Assembly: GCA_036346225.1 (NCBI GenBank)
Contig: JARFIW010000115.1
Span: forward strand, 2,455,001-2,519,000
DNA: 64,000 bases
DNA from: Platerodrilus igneus
Lineage: Eukaryota; Arthropoda; Insecta; Coleoptera; Lycidae
Reading direction: 5' to 3'
Shown here: piece after piece, positions 52,201-58,389 of the stretch
How the letters are laid out: each line of letters opens with the position of its first letter
Numbering within the stretch: the stretch's first letter is position 1
Translations under genes and position numbers: made by a program
The notes under the pieces: model-generated
Databases searched by the model: none
The model's input: only the letters and a program-made list of their open reading frames with translations
What the model was told of the DNA's origin: nothing

Positions 52201-55200
52201 TTATTCATTCTATCATTCACCACTTCATTCTTTGATTCCATCATTCATTTATTTATGTATTCGTTTTCATATATTTATTCATCCATTTTAATGACTCATT
52301 CATTAATCCATCCTTTCAATCATCCATACATTGATTTATTGAATCTTCTTTCATATTTGTGTTTTTATTTATTTATTTAGTCATTCAATCATTTATTCAT
52401 TCCTTCATTCATCGTTGATTTATTTATGTGCCTATTTATTTATTTATTTATTCATTCGTTTAATCGTTCATTTGTTCATTCTTTAATCATTAATTGATTT
52501 ATTTATTTATGTAATCGTTTGTTTATTTATTTATGTATTCATTCACTCAATCACTCATTCATTAATGCATTCAGTGGTCCACTAATTCATTCATTCATTT
52601 ATGTATGTACTTATTCATTCATTTATTTATTTAATTATTCATTCAATCATTCATCCAATCAATCATTTATTTATTATTCCTTCATTTATTTATTCATGTA
52701 TTCATTTATTCTTTCATTTTAATTTACTCATTCATTCATTCATGTATTTATTTTAATATTCATTCATTTATTTATTTATGTATTCCTTCATTCAATCGTT
52801 TTCACCCATCCACTCATACATTTACTGATTCATTTATTTATTTAATTACGATTCTATTCATTCATTCATTCATTTAAGTATTTATTTACGTATTCGCTCA
52901 TTTGTTATTTATTTATGATTTCATTAATCATTTATTCAAGTATTTATTTACGTATTCACAAATTTATTTTTTATTTATGTATTAATTTATTCATTCATTC
53001 ATTTAGTTATTCACTCATTCCATTCATTCATTTATTTATTTGTGTAAATAAACAAATAATTATTTATTCAGTCAATTATTTATTTATTTGTTTTCAATCA
53101 TTCATTCCTTCAATCATTTATTTATATACTTAGGCATTTATTCATTTATTTATTTATTTATTCATTTGTTCAATCGTTCATTCATTCATTTTATCACTCA
53201 TTGATTCAATCAATCATTGAATTATTCATTTATTTATGTATTTGCTTATTCATTCTACCATTTATTTATTTATATAATCATTCATTCTTTCATTTATTTA
53301 TTTACTCATATATTCATCCACTGATTCATTATTTCATTCATTCATTAATCATTCATTGATTCACTCAATCATTCATTCGTTTATGTATGTAATTATTCAT
53401 TCATTTATTCATATATTTATTTAGGTATTCTTTCTTTTCGCCATTTATTCATTCATTCATGTATGTATTTTTCATTCTATTTATGTATCCATTCATTCAA
53501 TCTTTGATTAATTCATTCATCTACGTGTTTATTTATTTTGCATTCTTTTATTCATACATTCGATCATTAATGCATTCCTCATTGATTTGTTCAATCCTTC
53601 GTTTTTTTATGTATTTAATCGCTCATTGATGTTTTCATTCATTCATTCATTTATGCATTATTTAATTATTTATTTATTCATTTAAGTATTTATGTATTAA
53701 TTCATTCGATCATTCATTTATTTATTATTTATATATCCATTTATTCCGTAATTATTCATTTATTCATTAACTCATGCGTTCGTTCTTTAATTCATTCATT
53801 TATTTATATATTTATTTATTCATTCATTCAATCATTCACTCATCCTTACATTCATTCATCCATTAATGTATATATTAATTACTTATTTGTGTTCAAGTAT
53901 TCATTCATTCAATTATCCATTCATCCATTCGTTTGTTCCATCATACATTCATTTATCTATTCATTTATTCATACATTTATTCATTCAATCATTCATCTAT
54001 TCATCCATTAATTTATGTATTTATTTATTCATACGTTTATTTATGTATTCATGCATTCAATTATTCATTTATTCGTTCGTTCATAGATTCATTCATTTAT
54101 TTATTCATCTGTTTATTAATTTAGTTACATATTCAATCATATGTTAAGTATTTATTTACGGATTCACTCATTTGTTTTTATTTATGTATTCATTCATTCG
54201 ATTATTAAATCATTCATTCAGTGATTCCTCATTCAGCTATATATTTATTTGTTTTCAATCATTCAATCATTTATACATTTATTTATTCATTTGATTCTAT
54301 CATTCATTAATTAATTTATGCATTTATTTATTTATTCATTGATTTATTTATTTATGTATCAGTTAATTTGATCATTCATTTATTCACTCATTGAATCATT
54401 TATTATTGGCATTTTTATTCACTTATTTATGTATTCATTCATCCATCCATTCATTCATTTATTTATGTATACATTAGTTATTTATTCATTTATTTATGTA
54501 TTCATTCGCTCAGTCATTCTTTGCATTCATTGATTCACTTGTTCGTTCATTTATTCATGTATGTATCTAATCATTCATTTATTTAAGTATTAATTTCAAC
54601 CATTCATTTATTATTCATTCATTTATCTATTTGTATTCCTTGATTCATTCACTCATGTATTTATTTATATTATTCATCCAATCAATCATTCATCCATCTA
54701 TTCATTCATTTATTTATTTACGTTTTCATTTATTCAATTATTCATTCATTCAGCCATTCATTCATTTATTTAAGTATTATTAATGTATTCACTCCTTTAT
54801 TTTTTATTGTTTTATTTATGTATTCATTAATTCAATCGTTCACTCATTCATCCACTCATTCATTTACTTATGCATTTATTTATCTATTCATTCATTTATA
54901 CATTTATTTATTTATTTATGTAGTCATCCATTCAATTTATTCATTAACCCATTCACTTAACCGGCCATTCATTTATACATTTATTTACATTCATTCACTT
55001 ATTTATTTATGTAATCATTCATTGAATGATTCATTCATTCTTCCATGCATTCATTCATTCATTCATTTATTTCTTTATTCATTCATCCATTAATAAATTC
55101 TTTCATCCATTAATTCATTAAAACATTCATTTATTCATATATGTACTTATTTATTTTTTCATTCATTCAATCCCTCATTCATTCAATTCATTAAATTATA

Positions 55201-58200
55201 TATCTATTTAATTAAACATTTATTTATTCCTTCATTCAATTATTCATTCATTCATTCAAATATTCCTTAATTCATTCATTCCTTAATTTATTAATATATT
55301 TAAGTATTTATTGATTTCGTCATTCATCAATCCTTCACTCATTCTTTCATTTATTCATTCATTTATTTATGAATATATTAGTTATTTAGTCATTTATTTA
55401 CATAATCATTCAATTATTCATTCATTCATTCATCTATTCATTCATTCAATCATTCATTTATTTATGTATTCATTTGTTCATTTATTCATTTATTTATGTA
55501 TCTATTTATTTCATCATTTATCTATTTATTTGTTTATTCATTCAATCATTTATTTATTAATTCATTTACTGGCTCTTTTTTCAGTGATTTATTCATATAT
55601 TCACCCATTAATTTATGTATCTATTTATTCATCCATTTATTTATTTAATTACATATTCATTCATTTATTAAGTATTTATTTACGTATTCGCTCATTTACT
55701 TTTATTGATGTATTCATTCATTCAATCATTCATTCATTTTTAAGTATTTATTTATTTATTCAGTTATTTATTCATTTATTTATGTATTCATTCAATTATT
55801 CATTCATTCATTCAATCATTCATTTATTTGTTTTATTTATTCATTCATTCATTTAGTGAGTATCTATTTATTTCGTCATTTATCTATTTATTTATAATTC
55901 GGTTATTTATTTATGTATTTATTCATTCAATCATTCATACATACATTCATTCATTGATTCATTTATTTATTTATGTATATATTAGTTTATTATTCATTGA
56001 TTTAGGTATACATTCATTCAATTGTTCGTTCATTCATCCATTCGTACAGCAAATCGAAAACTCAAAGCAACCTTAAAGCAAGGTGCATATCGTTCGCAGC
56101 TTCATCTGGCGATATATCAATATCTGAACCGCCATCAGTATGAACGACTGGAATTTTATTAATCGTCACCATCGCAGGACTTTCTTCGTTCTTTTCAATA
56201 CTTCCAAACGTTGCAACTAACGAATCATTCGTCGAAGGAGGTTGTAAAACATTTCCTTCGTCATCTAAATAGACCATGTTAGAAATAGTTAATAAAAACA
56301 AAAGTATACCTAGCTCTTCGCCGTTCGCTTGTGCCATTTTTCTTCTAAGTGCAAGTTGAGTTTGTCGTTCTATTTCACGTATGTCTTCCATTGTAAGCCC
56401 GTGCCATTCGTCTTGCCATGCCCATGCTTGTCTGTGAGCACGTACCATTGTTTTCCGAAGTGCTGTGTCGTGTATAAAACGTTCTATTTTGGTTTGCATT
56501 CCCCAGTAACGGAATTCGACGCGACATAACTTGTAGGCACACATGAGTGCTTTTCCGTTAGTGAGCGGTTGGTCTTTTCCTTGTAGCTGTAACAAACCTA
56601 AGGTAGGTTGCGGTTAGTTTGAGTTGTATTTACCTCGCGGGTGTAGTCTTCGAGCCATGTGTCTTCTAGAGGACCTCGTCCGGATTTTTCAGATTCAAAG
56701 AGTTTGGGATCTTCGTCTTTTTGATAATCAGTACCCGTAAGCTGATCTCTAACGATATCGATTATGTCTGTAACAAAAATTAAAAATTAACAATTGAAAT
56801 AATTATTTATTATAGTTGATACCGTGGCTTACCGTGATTGTACTGGATATCCAAGTTTCGTCTCATATCTATTAAATCTATTGTATTTCGTATAAAAGTA
56901 TGTTTCCTAAATTCAGCCTTGGATATTTCATATTGTAAGTATACAATGGTTTTGACATGTATAAATACGTTACAATACCCGTGGGGATTTTTATCACTCT
57001 GTGACGAAAGATATGAACACACGCTCTTTGAGTGACGACGTTCTCTATTCTACTTGGATGTAGGACAATCCCACGAAGGACGAAAAACTTTGGGATAATG
57101 GACAGTTTAGTGTGAAATGACTTCACGGACGTAGCTGTTTTTCTGAGAGTGCAGTTACAGTGTATTTCGAATTTCTCGTTACTTTCTTTAGGGCATCCCA
57201 GCGCTCATTGGCTAGGTAACAATGTTATAAATTTTGGAAAGAGAGAATCATCACGATCCTGAGAAGAGCCCCGTCGCAGGAAGCCATGAACCCTAAGTGT
57301 TTTGTTTTTAACTTAATGACTTGCTAGAAAGTACCAAAATTTGCACGAACAAACCTTAATAATTAATTAAGAGGGTCAAGCAATTGAGTGTAACAAAGGT
57401 TACGATTTTAATGCTTTAACGTACATCATTTTCTAGAATTTATTAAACGTTACGATTGTTAAAACGTTAAGGTATGTCTGTTTCTGAAATTTATTAAACT
57501 TTAACATTCGTAAAGCTTTAAGGAACATCATTTTCTGAAATTTACTAAAGTTTAAGATTCTTCACGCTTCAAGCTGTATCATTTTACAAAACTTATTAAT
57601 CATTCTGGTTCTTAAAGCTTTGACCATTTTTTAAATCTGCGTCCTTAAATTCATCAATTCCTGTGAGTCTTAGGTTACAATCAATCGTCTTATTAGATGG
57701 CAACTTATCCAACGACCTCGATACATTATTTATTAGAATATTTAAATTCTTTACAGCAGTGGCTAACGCAATAGAATTGGGTTTGTTAGGCTGGTAGGAA
57801 TATCACTTCCTTCTTTCGTTGTGCCATTGGCAGAATCTCTACCCAAACCCTCTCAAACTCTTACTTAGTCAATTTTATAATTCAGGCAAGCACATTTCTA
57901 TATGAGAGCTATAACAGATTATCCTCCTGTAGCGGAGTCGATTCCTCAGGTTCTCGTGGTCCAATTTTCAACATAATTACGACGAATGTTAAAACAATAA
58001 CAAACGGTAGAATCCTGAGTTATATAACGCCTGCAGACTCATATACAAATACATTCGTACCTTATTAATAAAAAAATAAAGTCATTGAACAAAGAATACC
58101 CACCTACTAATCTATTACGCAGATCACTTCCAGTTAACTGAAACACATTTTCTTGGTGTCCGCCATCGTTAAAATAATAAGTTTCAATTTCTAAGTAAAA

Positions 58201-58307
58201 TTTTTCTACGAAATGACACGTGTATCTTGTCTTAGTGTAAGGATATGCATTCCAAGCTTCTTCGTGTATCATCAGTGCTGTTTTAGGAAGAATTCCCTTA
58301 ATCCACC
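25151..58307 (-). CDS. rdgB: retinal degeneration B (PITPNM family), 19 exons visible, N-terminus missing
   Basis: Membrane-associated phosphatidylinositol transfer protein. The family moves PI and phosphatidic acid between ER and plasma membrane at contact sites and in flies supports phototransduction. Nineteen exons (listed separately) total 3425 nt, about 1141 codons, and all splice phases agree. Domains in order: C-terminal two thirds of the PITP domain, acidic linker with an FFAT-type EFFDCMD motif, DDHD domain, LNS2 domain, basic tail. The family is usually about 1250 residues, so roughly 80-100 N-terminal residues are missing; their exons lie beyond 58.4 kb and not within the visible heptamer array. 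Thirteen introns are 45-102 bp. The large ones (16053, 6753, 4473 and 390 bp) are filled by repeats or transposons. No frameshift or premature stop is seen, so the gene looks functional. Confidence 0.95.
25290..25561 (-). CDS. rdgB: rdgB exon, LNS2 domain end, isolated by a 16-kb intron
   Basis: Encodes [20 protein letters not shown], then [40 protein letters not shown] and [20 protein letters not shown]. This continues the LNS2 domain without gap from ...AYLNDLVQ at 41615, both junctions in phase 0 (acceptor TTTATTTTAG). Ends in a basic RRR run, donor GTAGGT, phase 2. Confidence 0.96.
25656..26300 (+). mobile_element. solo LTR (TGTTACATGCCG family), TSD GATT
   Basis: 645 bp from TGTTACATGCCG to AGTGTAACA, flanked by GATT at 25652-25655 and 26301-26304. 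The ends form the short inverted repeat TGTTAC/GTAACA and the 4-bp duplication fits a Ty3/Gypsy-type integrase. No internal region, so it is a solo LTR. It lies about 90 bp upstream (in gene direction) of rdgB exon 25290-25561. Confidence 0.92.
26305..26503. other. unique spacer in the large rdgB intron
   Basis: About 200 bp of non-repetitive DNA between the solo LTR and a second LTR fragment. No splice-supported coding sequence seen. Confidence 0.5.
26504..26756 (+). mobile_element. LTR fragment, third related family
   Basis: Starts TGTTATATGCCAAAATTGGC, a diverged version of the family U3 end, followed by the recognisable CGCGTCTGCGCAAAGCGATG core. It stops where the 57-bp minisatellite begins. 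The block after the minisatellite and next LTR (about 29915-30280) may be its continuation. Confidence 0.65.
26757..29275. repeat. 57-bp minisatellite
   Basis: About 2.5 kb of tandem copies of a 57-bp unit. One unit runs GACTTTGTCGAAATCACTTC, then GGGGAGTCGATCGGATCAAG, then ATCACTTCGCCCTAGTA. Copies near 27230-27800 are almost identical; the edges are more diverged. Some units carry extra AGATCA copies, expanding to short (AAGATC)n or (GATAAA)n runs at about 28385-28460 and (GGGTCAAGATC)n at about 29010-29130. Because 57 is a multiple of 3, long 19-residue-periodic open frames arise; they are not taken as genes. Confidence 0.95.
29281..29914 (+). mobile_element. LTR copy, 5' end missing
   Basis: Begins at TGCCGGCTATGTAAACATTT, lacking the first about 15 bases of the LTR, and runs to the GTATAACA end at 29914. 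Closest to the arms of the 40257-41589 palindrome (shared GGCTATGTAAAC and CTAACGCC variants). The missing terminus coincides with the minisatellite border. Confidence 0.8.
29915..30185 (+). mobile_element. LTR-related remnant
   Basis: Non-coding stretch with LTR-like landmarks (ATTCCTGTC, CCACGTAAGT) in the order seen in the LTR families, leading to repeated ATAACA ends. Possibly the distal half of the family that starts at 26504. Tentative. Confidence 0.4.
30186..30400. repeat. palindromic LTR-end/PBS junction cluster
   Basis: Holds several copies of AGTATAACA and a palindrome GTATAACAATGGCGCCCAAC / GCGCCATTGTTATAC centred near 30283. The left part reads LTR end, then TGGCGCCCAACG, the same primer-binding site as other copies; the right part is its inverse. 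GACGTGT and TTGCGCAATAGTATAACA words recur at both sides. Confidence 0.75.
30401..30689. other. short unique spacer
   Basis: Non-repetitive DNA between the LTR junction cluster and the 45-bp minisatellite. No gene recognised. Confidence 0.5.
30690..31247. repeat. 45-bp minisatellite, block 1
   Basis: Copies of a 44-46-bp unit made of CTCGGTTTGGAATTTTTGCA, TACCGAACCTTGGCCATGTG and ACGTG. Interrupted on the right by LTR sequences. Fifteen-residue-periodic open frames on both strands are a result of the unit length. Confidence 0.93.
31248..31671 (+). mobile_element. LTR copy truncated by a second LTR
   Basis: Starts TGTTACATGCCAAAAATCGG and runs through the CTCTTTCAGATATGTAGG and ACAGAAGAGAGAAGAC landmarks as far as GCGAGAATAGCTGCCATG, where another LTR begins. 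The last third is not found after it. Confidence 0.82.
31672..32162 (+). mobile_element. LTR copy, 3' truncated
   Basis: Starts TGTTACGTGCCGAAATCGGC (U3 hairpin stem GTGCCGA/TCGGCAC) and follows the family to about GTTAACGTGAGTACC, then passes into the 45-bp minisatellite. No target duplication found. Confidence 0.78.
32163..33549. repeat. 45-bp minisatellite, block 2
   Basis: About 30 diverged copies of the TTTGGAATTTTTGCATACC unit between two LTR insertions. Same orientation as block 1, so the LTRs seem to have landed in a pre-existing array. Confidence 0.93.
33550..34225 (+). mobile_element. LTR of the second family, 3' end unclear
   Basis: Starts TGTTACGTGCCAATAAATTG. It matches in inverse the complete solo LTR at 46354-47047: shared TATCGTATCGTGCCTTAT, TTTATGTAGAT, GAACGAGCCCATGACTGCCG, GATGGGCGCGCCAAATCTG and GCGCTACCAACTGCC. 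The end after 34200 is not clean. Confidence 0.8.
34308..36418. repeat. 45-bp minisatellite, block 3
   Basis: Largest block, about 2.1 kb. From about 35400 the units shift to a subtype with GAATTTCTGCATAACAAACC and TGTGACTTGCATTAGATTTG. That subtype recurs in block 4, indicating larger-scale duplication. Confidence 0.93.
36420..37425. repeat. ATGAATGA/AATAAATGA short tandem repeat, left part
   Basis: Imperfect tetranucleotide-based repeats (GAAT, AAAT, ACAT). The reverse complement matches 53000-54100 in order, including rare words, so this is one arm of a very large inverted repeat. Contains Ile/His/Ser/Phe-type frames on the minus strand that are not genes. Confidence 0.93.
37431..37839. 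mobile_element. solo LTR, 409 bp, TSD AACTA, with empty site in the window
   Basis: Begins TGTTCGGTCTC and ends GCAATAAACA, flanked by AACTA at 37426-37430 and 37840-37844. The inverted copy of the surrounding repeat (about 52990-53030, TTTAGTTATTCACTCATTCC) has a single AACTA and no insert, so the ends are confirmed by an unfilled allele-like site. The 5-bp duplication and size resemble BEL/Pao LTRs, but it is a different sequence from the LTR at 12724. Confidence 0.9.
37845..38940. repeat. ATGAATGA/AATAAATGA short tandem repeat, right part
   Basis: Continuation of 36420-37425 beyond the solo LTR. Matches in inverse 51800-53000: both contain the rare reading [16 protein letters not shown] and [10 protein letters not shown] when translated in the corresponding frame. 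Confidence 0.93.
38943..40198. repeat. 45-bp minisatellite, block 4
   Basis: Same unit and subtype as block 3, same orientation. The tetranucleotide repeat between blocks 3 and 4 thus interrupts a single minisatellite array. Confidence 0.93.
40257..41589. mobile_element. head-to-head LTR palindrome, TSD ATCT
   Basis: Left LTR 40257 to about 40800 in + orientation (its last about 80 bp missing), spacer of about 150 bp of AT-rich DNA, remnant PBS inverse GGCGCCA at 40953-40959, then the complete inverted LTR 40961-41589. Outer ends are TGTTACATGCCG and CGGCATGTAACA. ATCT at 40253-40256 and again at 41590-41593. The unit ends 25 bp before the donor side of rdgB exon 41615-41795. Confidence 0.92.
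41615..41795 (-). CDS. rdgB: rdgB exon, LNS2 domain middle
   Basis: Encodes [40 protein letters not shown] and [28 protein letters not shown]...[13 protein letters not shown] is a hallmark of LNS2. Donor GTAATG, phase 0. The next coding exon is 16 kb away. Confidence 0.96.
41843..42003 (-). CDS. rdgB: rdgB exon, LNS2 domain start
   Basis: Encodes [40 protein letters not shown] and [14 protein letters not shown]. The [13 protein letters not shown] segment is the lipin-like DxDGT-related start of LNS2, which in Nir proteins senses phosphatidic acid. The donor used is AAG|GTAGGT, which restores HWQEL in the next exon; an upstream GTAAGG at 41847 would break frame. Confidence 0.95.
42049..42303 (-). 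CDS. rdgB: rdgB exon, linker to LNS2
   Basis: Eighty-five codons: [59 protein letters not shown] and [20 protein letters not shown]. Phase 0 at both ends; introns of 47 and 45 bp on either side. Confidence 0.95.
42351..42613 (-). CDS. rdgB: rdgB exon, DDHD C-terminal part
   Basis: Encodes [40 protein letters not shown] and [20 protein letters not shown], ending [18 protein letters not shown] and LFHASYWES...DV supply the D-D/H-D metal-site residues that name the domain. Donor GTCTTA is non-optimal, but the phase-0 join to [10 protein letters not shown] is the expected family sequence. Confidence 0.95.
42716..42850 (-). CDS. rdgB: rdgB exon, between DDHD parts
   Basis: Encodes [20 protein letters not shown] then [20 protein letters not shown]. 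The [19 protein letters not shown] stretch is highly conserved in RdgB/Nir proteins. Acceptor CTCTTCTAG, donor GTAAGT, 102-bp intron next. Confidence 0.95.
42917..43087 (-). CDS. rdgB: rdgB exon, DDHD domain
   Basis: Encodes [40 protein letters not shown] and [11 protein letters not shown]. The [16 protein letters not shown] stretch holds the H-P-x-D-P of the DDHD catalytic-like site. Acceptor TTTTTCCAG, donor GTAAGT. Confidence 0.96.
43124..43469. mobile_element. short LTR palindrome inside a small rdgB intron
   Basis: 346 bp. The left arm starts TGTTACATGCCGAAAATCGG, and the right arm is its inverse, ending GCATGTAACA. Arms of about 155-185 bp meet near 43311 and contain only the U3-side part of the LTR. 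Flanks CAAT and CAAC look like a 4-bp target duplication with one change. It makes up nearly all of the 390-bp intron 43088-43477. Without it and one duplication copy, the intron would be about 40 bp. Confidence 0.9.
43478..43663 (-). CDS. rdgB: rdgB exon, DDHD domain
   Basis: Encodes [40 protein letters not shown] and [20 protein letters not shown]. The [13 protein letters not shown] segment is a DDHD-domain signature. Donor GTAAGT at 43477, only 8 bp from an inserted LTR palindrome. Confidence 0.95.
43712..43879 (-). CDS. rdgB: rdgB exon, lipase-like serine motif
   Basis: Encodes [37 protein letters not shown] and [16 protein letters not shown]. The [12 protein letters not shown] segment corresponds to the GxSxG-like elbow of the DDHD fold. 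Acceptor TTTTTGTAG, donor GTATGT; next intron 48 bp. Confidence 0.93.
43925..44088 (-). CDS. rdgB: rdgB exon, DDHD region
   Basis: Encodes [40 protein letters not shown] and [14 protein letters not shown]. It joins exactly in phase 2 to GILS on the far side of the 6.75-kb intron (acceptor ATATTGCAG), so the gene is continuous across the transposon cluster. Donor GTTTGT. Confidence 0.94.
45251..45272 (+). promoter_or_regulatory. primer-binding site, tRNA-Lys(CUU) type
   Basis: TGGCGCCCAACGTGGGGC followed by TCGA, one base after the LTR end. From memory of insect tRNA sequences this is complementary to the 3' end of tRNA-Lys(CUU), through the T-arm. It shows that the repeated 600-bp unit is an LTR and sets its orientation. 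Confidence 0.85.
45282..45494 (-). pseudogene. unrecognised reading frame in the inner arm (copy 1)
   Basis: Open stretch on the minus strand reading toward the PBS, containing [20 protein letters not shown] and [19 protein letters not shown]. Copy 2 lies inverted at about 45772-45968. Copies agree in protein over about 50 residues, with a 1-base deletion here near 45316. Charged, coiled-coil-like. I do not recognise it. It runs antisense to the LTR, which is odd for gag. Confidence 0.45.
45772..46044 (+). pseudogene. unrecognised reading frame in the inner arm (copy 2)
   Basis: Contains [20 protein letters not shown] and [20 protein letters not shown], then continues through the inverse PBS and into the inverted LTR before stopping at 46044. 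Inverse of copy 1. The spacer between the copies (about 45495-45771) is AT-rich and shows no gene. Confidence 0.45.
45947..45968 (-). promoter_or_regulatory. inverse primer-binding site of the same palindrome
   Basis: Exact inverse of 45251-45272 followed after one base by the inverted LTR end (TATTATAC). Confidence 0.85.
46354..47047 (-). mobile_element. solo LTR of the second family, TSD CCTC
   Basis: 694 bp in minus orientation: TGTTACGTGCCAAATTGGCA at 47047 down to GGGGAGATAATA at 46354. CCTC at 46350-46353 and 47048-47051. Third level of nesting: it sits in the right arm of the 44674-47232 palindrome, which sits in 44364-48825. Same family as 33550-34225. Confidence 0.92.
47570..47590 (+). 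promoter_or_regulatory. primer-binding site at the palindrome centre
   Basis: TGGCGCCCAACGTGGGCTCG with a single PBS copy between the two head-to-head LTR ends. The inverted LTR begins after one further base (C, then TGTTATAC). One G fewer in the run than at 45251. Confidence 0.8.
47869..48453 (+). mobile_element. nested solo LTR, TSD GGGC
   Basis: 585 bp from TGTTACATGGCAAAAATTCG to GGGTATAATA, GGGC at 47865-47868 and 48454-48457. Inserted into the right arm of 44364-48825. Removing it restores the conserved TTGTGGGCGTGGGTCG of the arm. Confidence 0.92.
48830..49431. other. unique intron DNA with an unrecognised 70-codon frame
   Basis: Non-repetitive stretch between two LTR palindromes. 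A + strand frame at 48915-49127 (starts [20 protein letters not shown]) has ordinary composition, but I see no family match or splice context. It may be part of an old transposon or chance. Antisense to rdgB. Confidence 0.35.
49432..50679. mobile_element. head-to-head LTR palindrome, no clear TSD
   Basis: Left LTR 49432-50032 (601 bp), 24-bp fused PBS centre, inverted LTR 50057-50679 (623 bp). Outer ends TGTAACATGCCG and CGGCATGTAACA. The left terminus has A for T at its fourth base. Flanks TGCT and AAAT do not match, so one end may have been altered. Sits 160 bp from rdgB exon 50842-51004. Confidence 0.88.
50034..50055. promoter_or_regulatory. fused head-to-head primer-binding sites
   Basis: TGGCGCC, then TCACGTT, then GGGCGCCA: two incomplete, opposed PBS copies joined at their GGCGCC core, flanked by GTATAACAG and CTGTTATAC. 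Only 24 bp separate the two LTRs. Confidence 0.85.
50680..50841. other. remaining unique part of the 6.75-kb rdgB intron
   Basis: Short non-repetitive stretch ending at the donor of exon 50842-51004. No coding sequence supported. Confidence 0.5.
50842..51004 (-). CDS. rdgB: rdgB exon, DDHD region
   Basis: Encodes [37 protein letters not shown] and [13 protein letters not shown]. Acceptor TTCGACAG, donor GTAATG, phase 2. The following intron is 6753 bp and consists largely of LTR palindromes. Confidence 0.94.
51060..51248 (-). CDS. rdgB: rdgB exon, start of the DDHD region
   Basis: Encodes [40 protein letters not shown] and [14 protein letters not shown], the conserved entry to the DDHD lipase-like fold. 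Acceptor ATTTGCAG, donor GTAGGT. Confidence 0.94.
51299..51403 (-). CDS. rdgB: rdgB exon, linker
   Basis: Encodes [20 protein letters not shown] then [14 protein letters not shown]. The KWSSLELL motif is typical of the linker after the FFAT in RdgB proteins. Acceptor CAATTTAG, donor GTAGCT, intron of 46 bp before and 50 bp after, phase consistent on both sides. Confidence 0.9.
51450..51598 (-). CDS. rdgB: rdgB exon, linker with FFAT-type motif
   Basis: Encodes [40 protein letters not shown] and SDEEFFDCM, completed to EFFDCMD across the splice. E-F-F-D-x preceded by acidic residues is the FFAT core that binds ER VAP proteins and anchors RdgB at contact sites. Acceptor TTGTTTTTAG, donor GTAAGT. 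Confidence 0.93.
51770..56045. repeat. TTCATTTATT-type short tandem repeat filling an rdgB intron
   Basis: About 4.3 kb of imperfect tetranucleotide-based repeats (ATTC, ATTT, TTTATGTA) on the + strand, inside the intron 51599-56071. The first about 2.2 kb matches in reverse order and orientation the repeat at 36420-38940, as shown by shared rare variants. The long open frames, rich in Ile-His-Ser-Phe, are a by-product of stop-poor repeats and not genes. Confidence 0.93.
56072..56264 (-). CDS. rdgB: rdgB exon, acidic linker
   Basis: Encodes a less conserved linker, [20 protein letters not shown] followed by [20 protein letters not shown] and [19 protein letters not shown]. Acceptor CTATTTAG, donor GTTGCT, phase 2. 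Both flanking junctions keep frame. The next intron holds the 4.2-kb TTCATTTATT repeat. Confidence 0.82.
56310..56586 (-). CDS. rdgB: rdgB exon, PITP domain C-terminus
   Basis: Encodes [60 protein letters not shown] and [11 protein letters not shown], the C-terminal helix region of class II PITPs. Ends after NGEEL in phase 1; donor GTATAC. Confidence 0.96.
56634..56767 (-). CDS. rdgB: rdgB exon, PITP domain
   Basis: Encodes [20 protein letters not shown], then [13 protein letters not shown] and [11 protein letters not shown], the PITP loop that is characteristic of the RdgB class. Acceptor TTGTTACAG, donor GTAAAT, phase 0 at the end. Followed by a 47-bp intron. Confidence 0.95.
56768..58103 (-). 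other. rdgB intron, 1336 bp, unique sequence
   Basis: Intron between the two most upstream visible exons. Ordinary AT-rich, non-repetitive DNA; I see no second gene or transposon in it. Short minus-strand open stretches near 56810-57126 lack splice support and family resemblance. Confidence 0.6.
58104..58307 (-). CDS. rdgB: rdgB exon, PITP domain middle
   Basis: Encodes [20 protein letters not shown], then [36 protein letters not shown] and GSDLRNRLV. This is the strongly conserved PITP segment around the lipid-binding pocket. Acceptor is a T-run plus AG, donor GTGGGT, ending in phase 1. First rdgB exon visible in the window. Confidence 0.95.
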
Positions 58308-58389
58308 CTAAAAAAAGTTAAAAATTAGCACCACAACAATTACAATCGTGTATTTCTACAAGTCGCTTACACTCTTGGCATCATAATTT

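Noticed and set aside
56810..57126. Minus-strand frames as an additional rdgB exon
   Set aside because: The flanking exons already join in frame with the expected PITP sequence, leaving no room for more residues.
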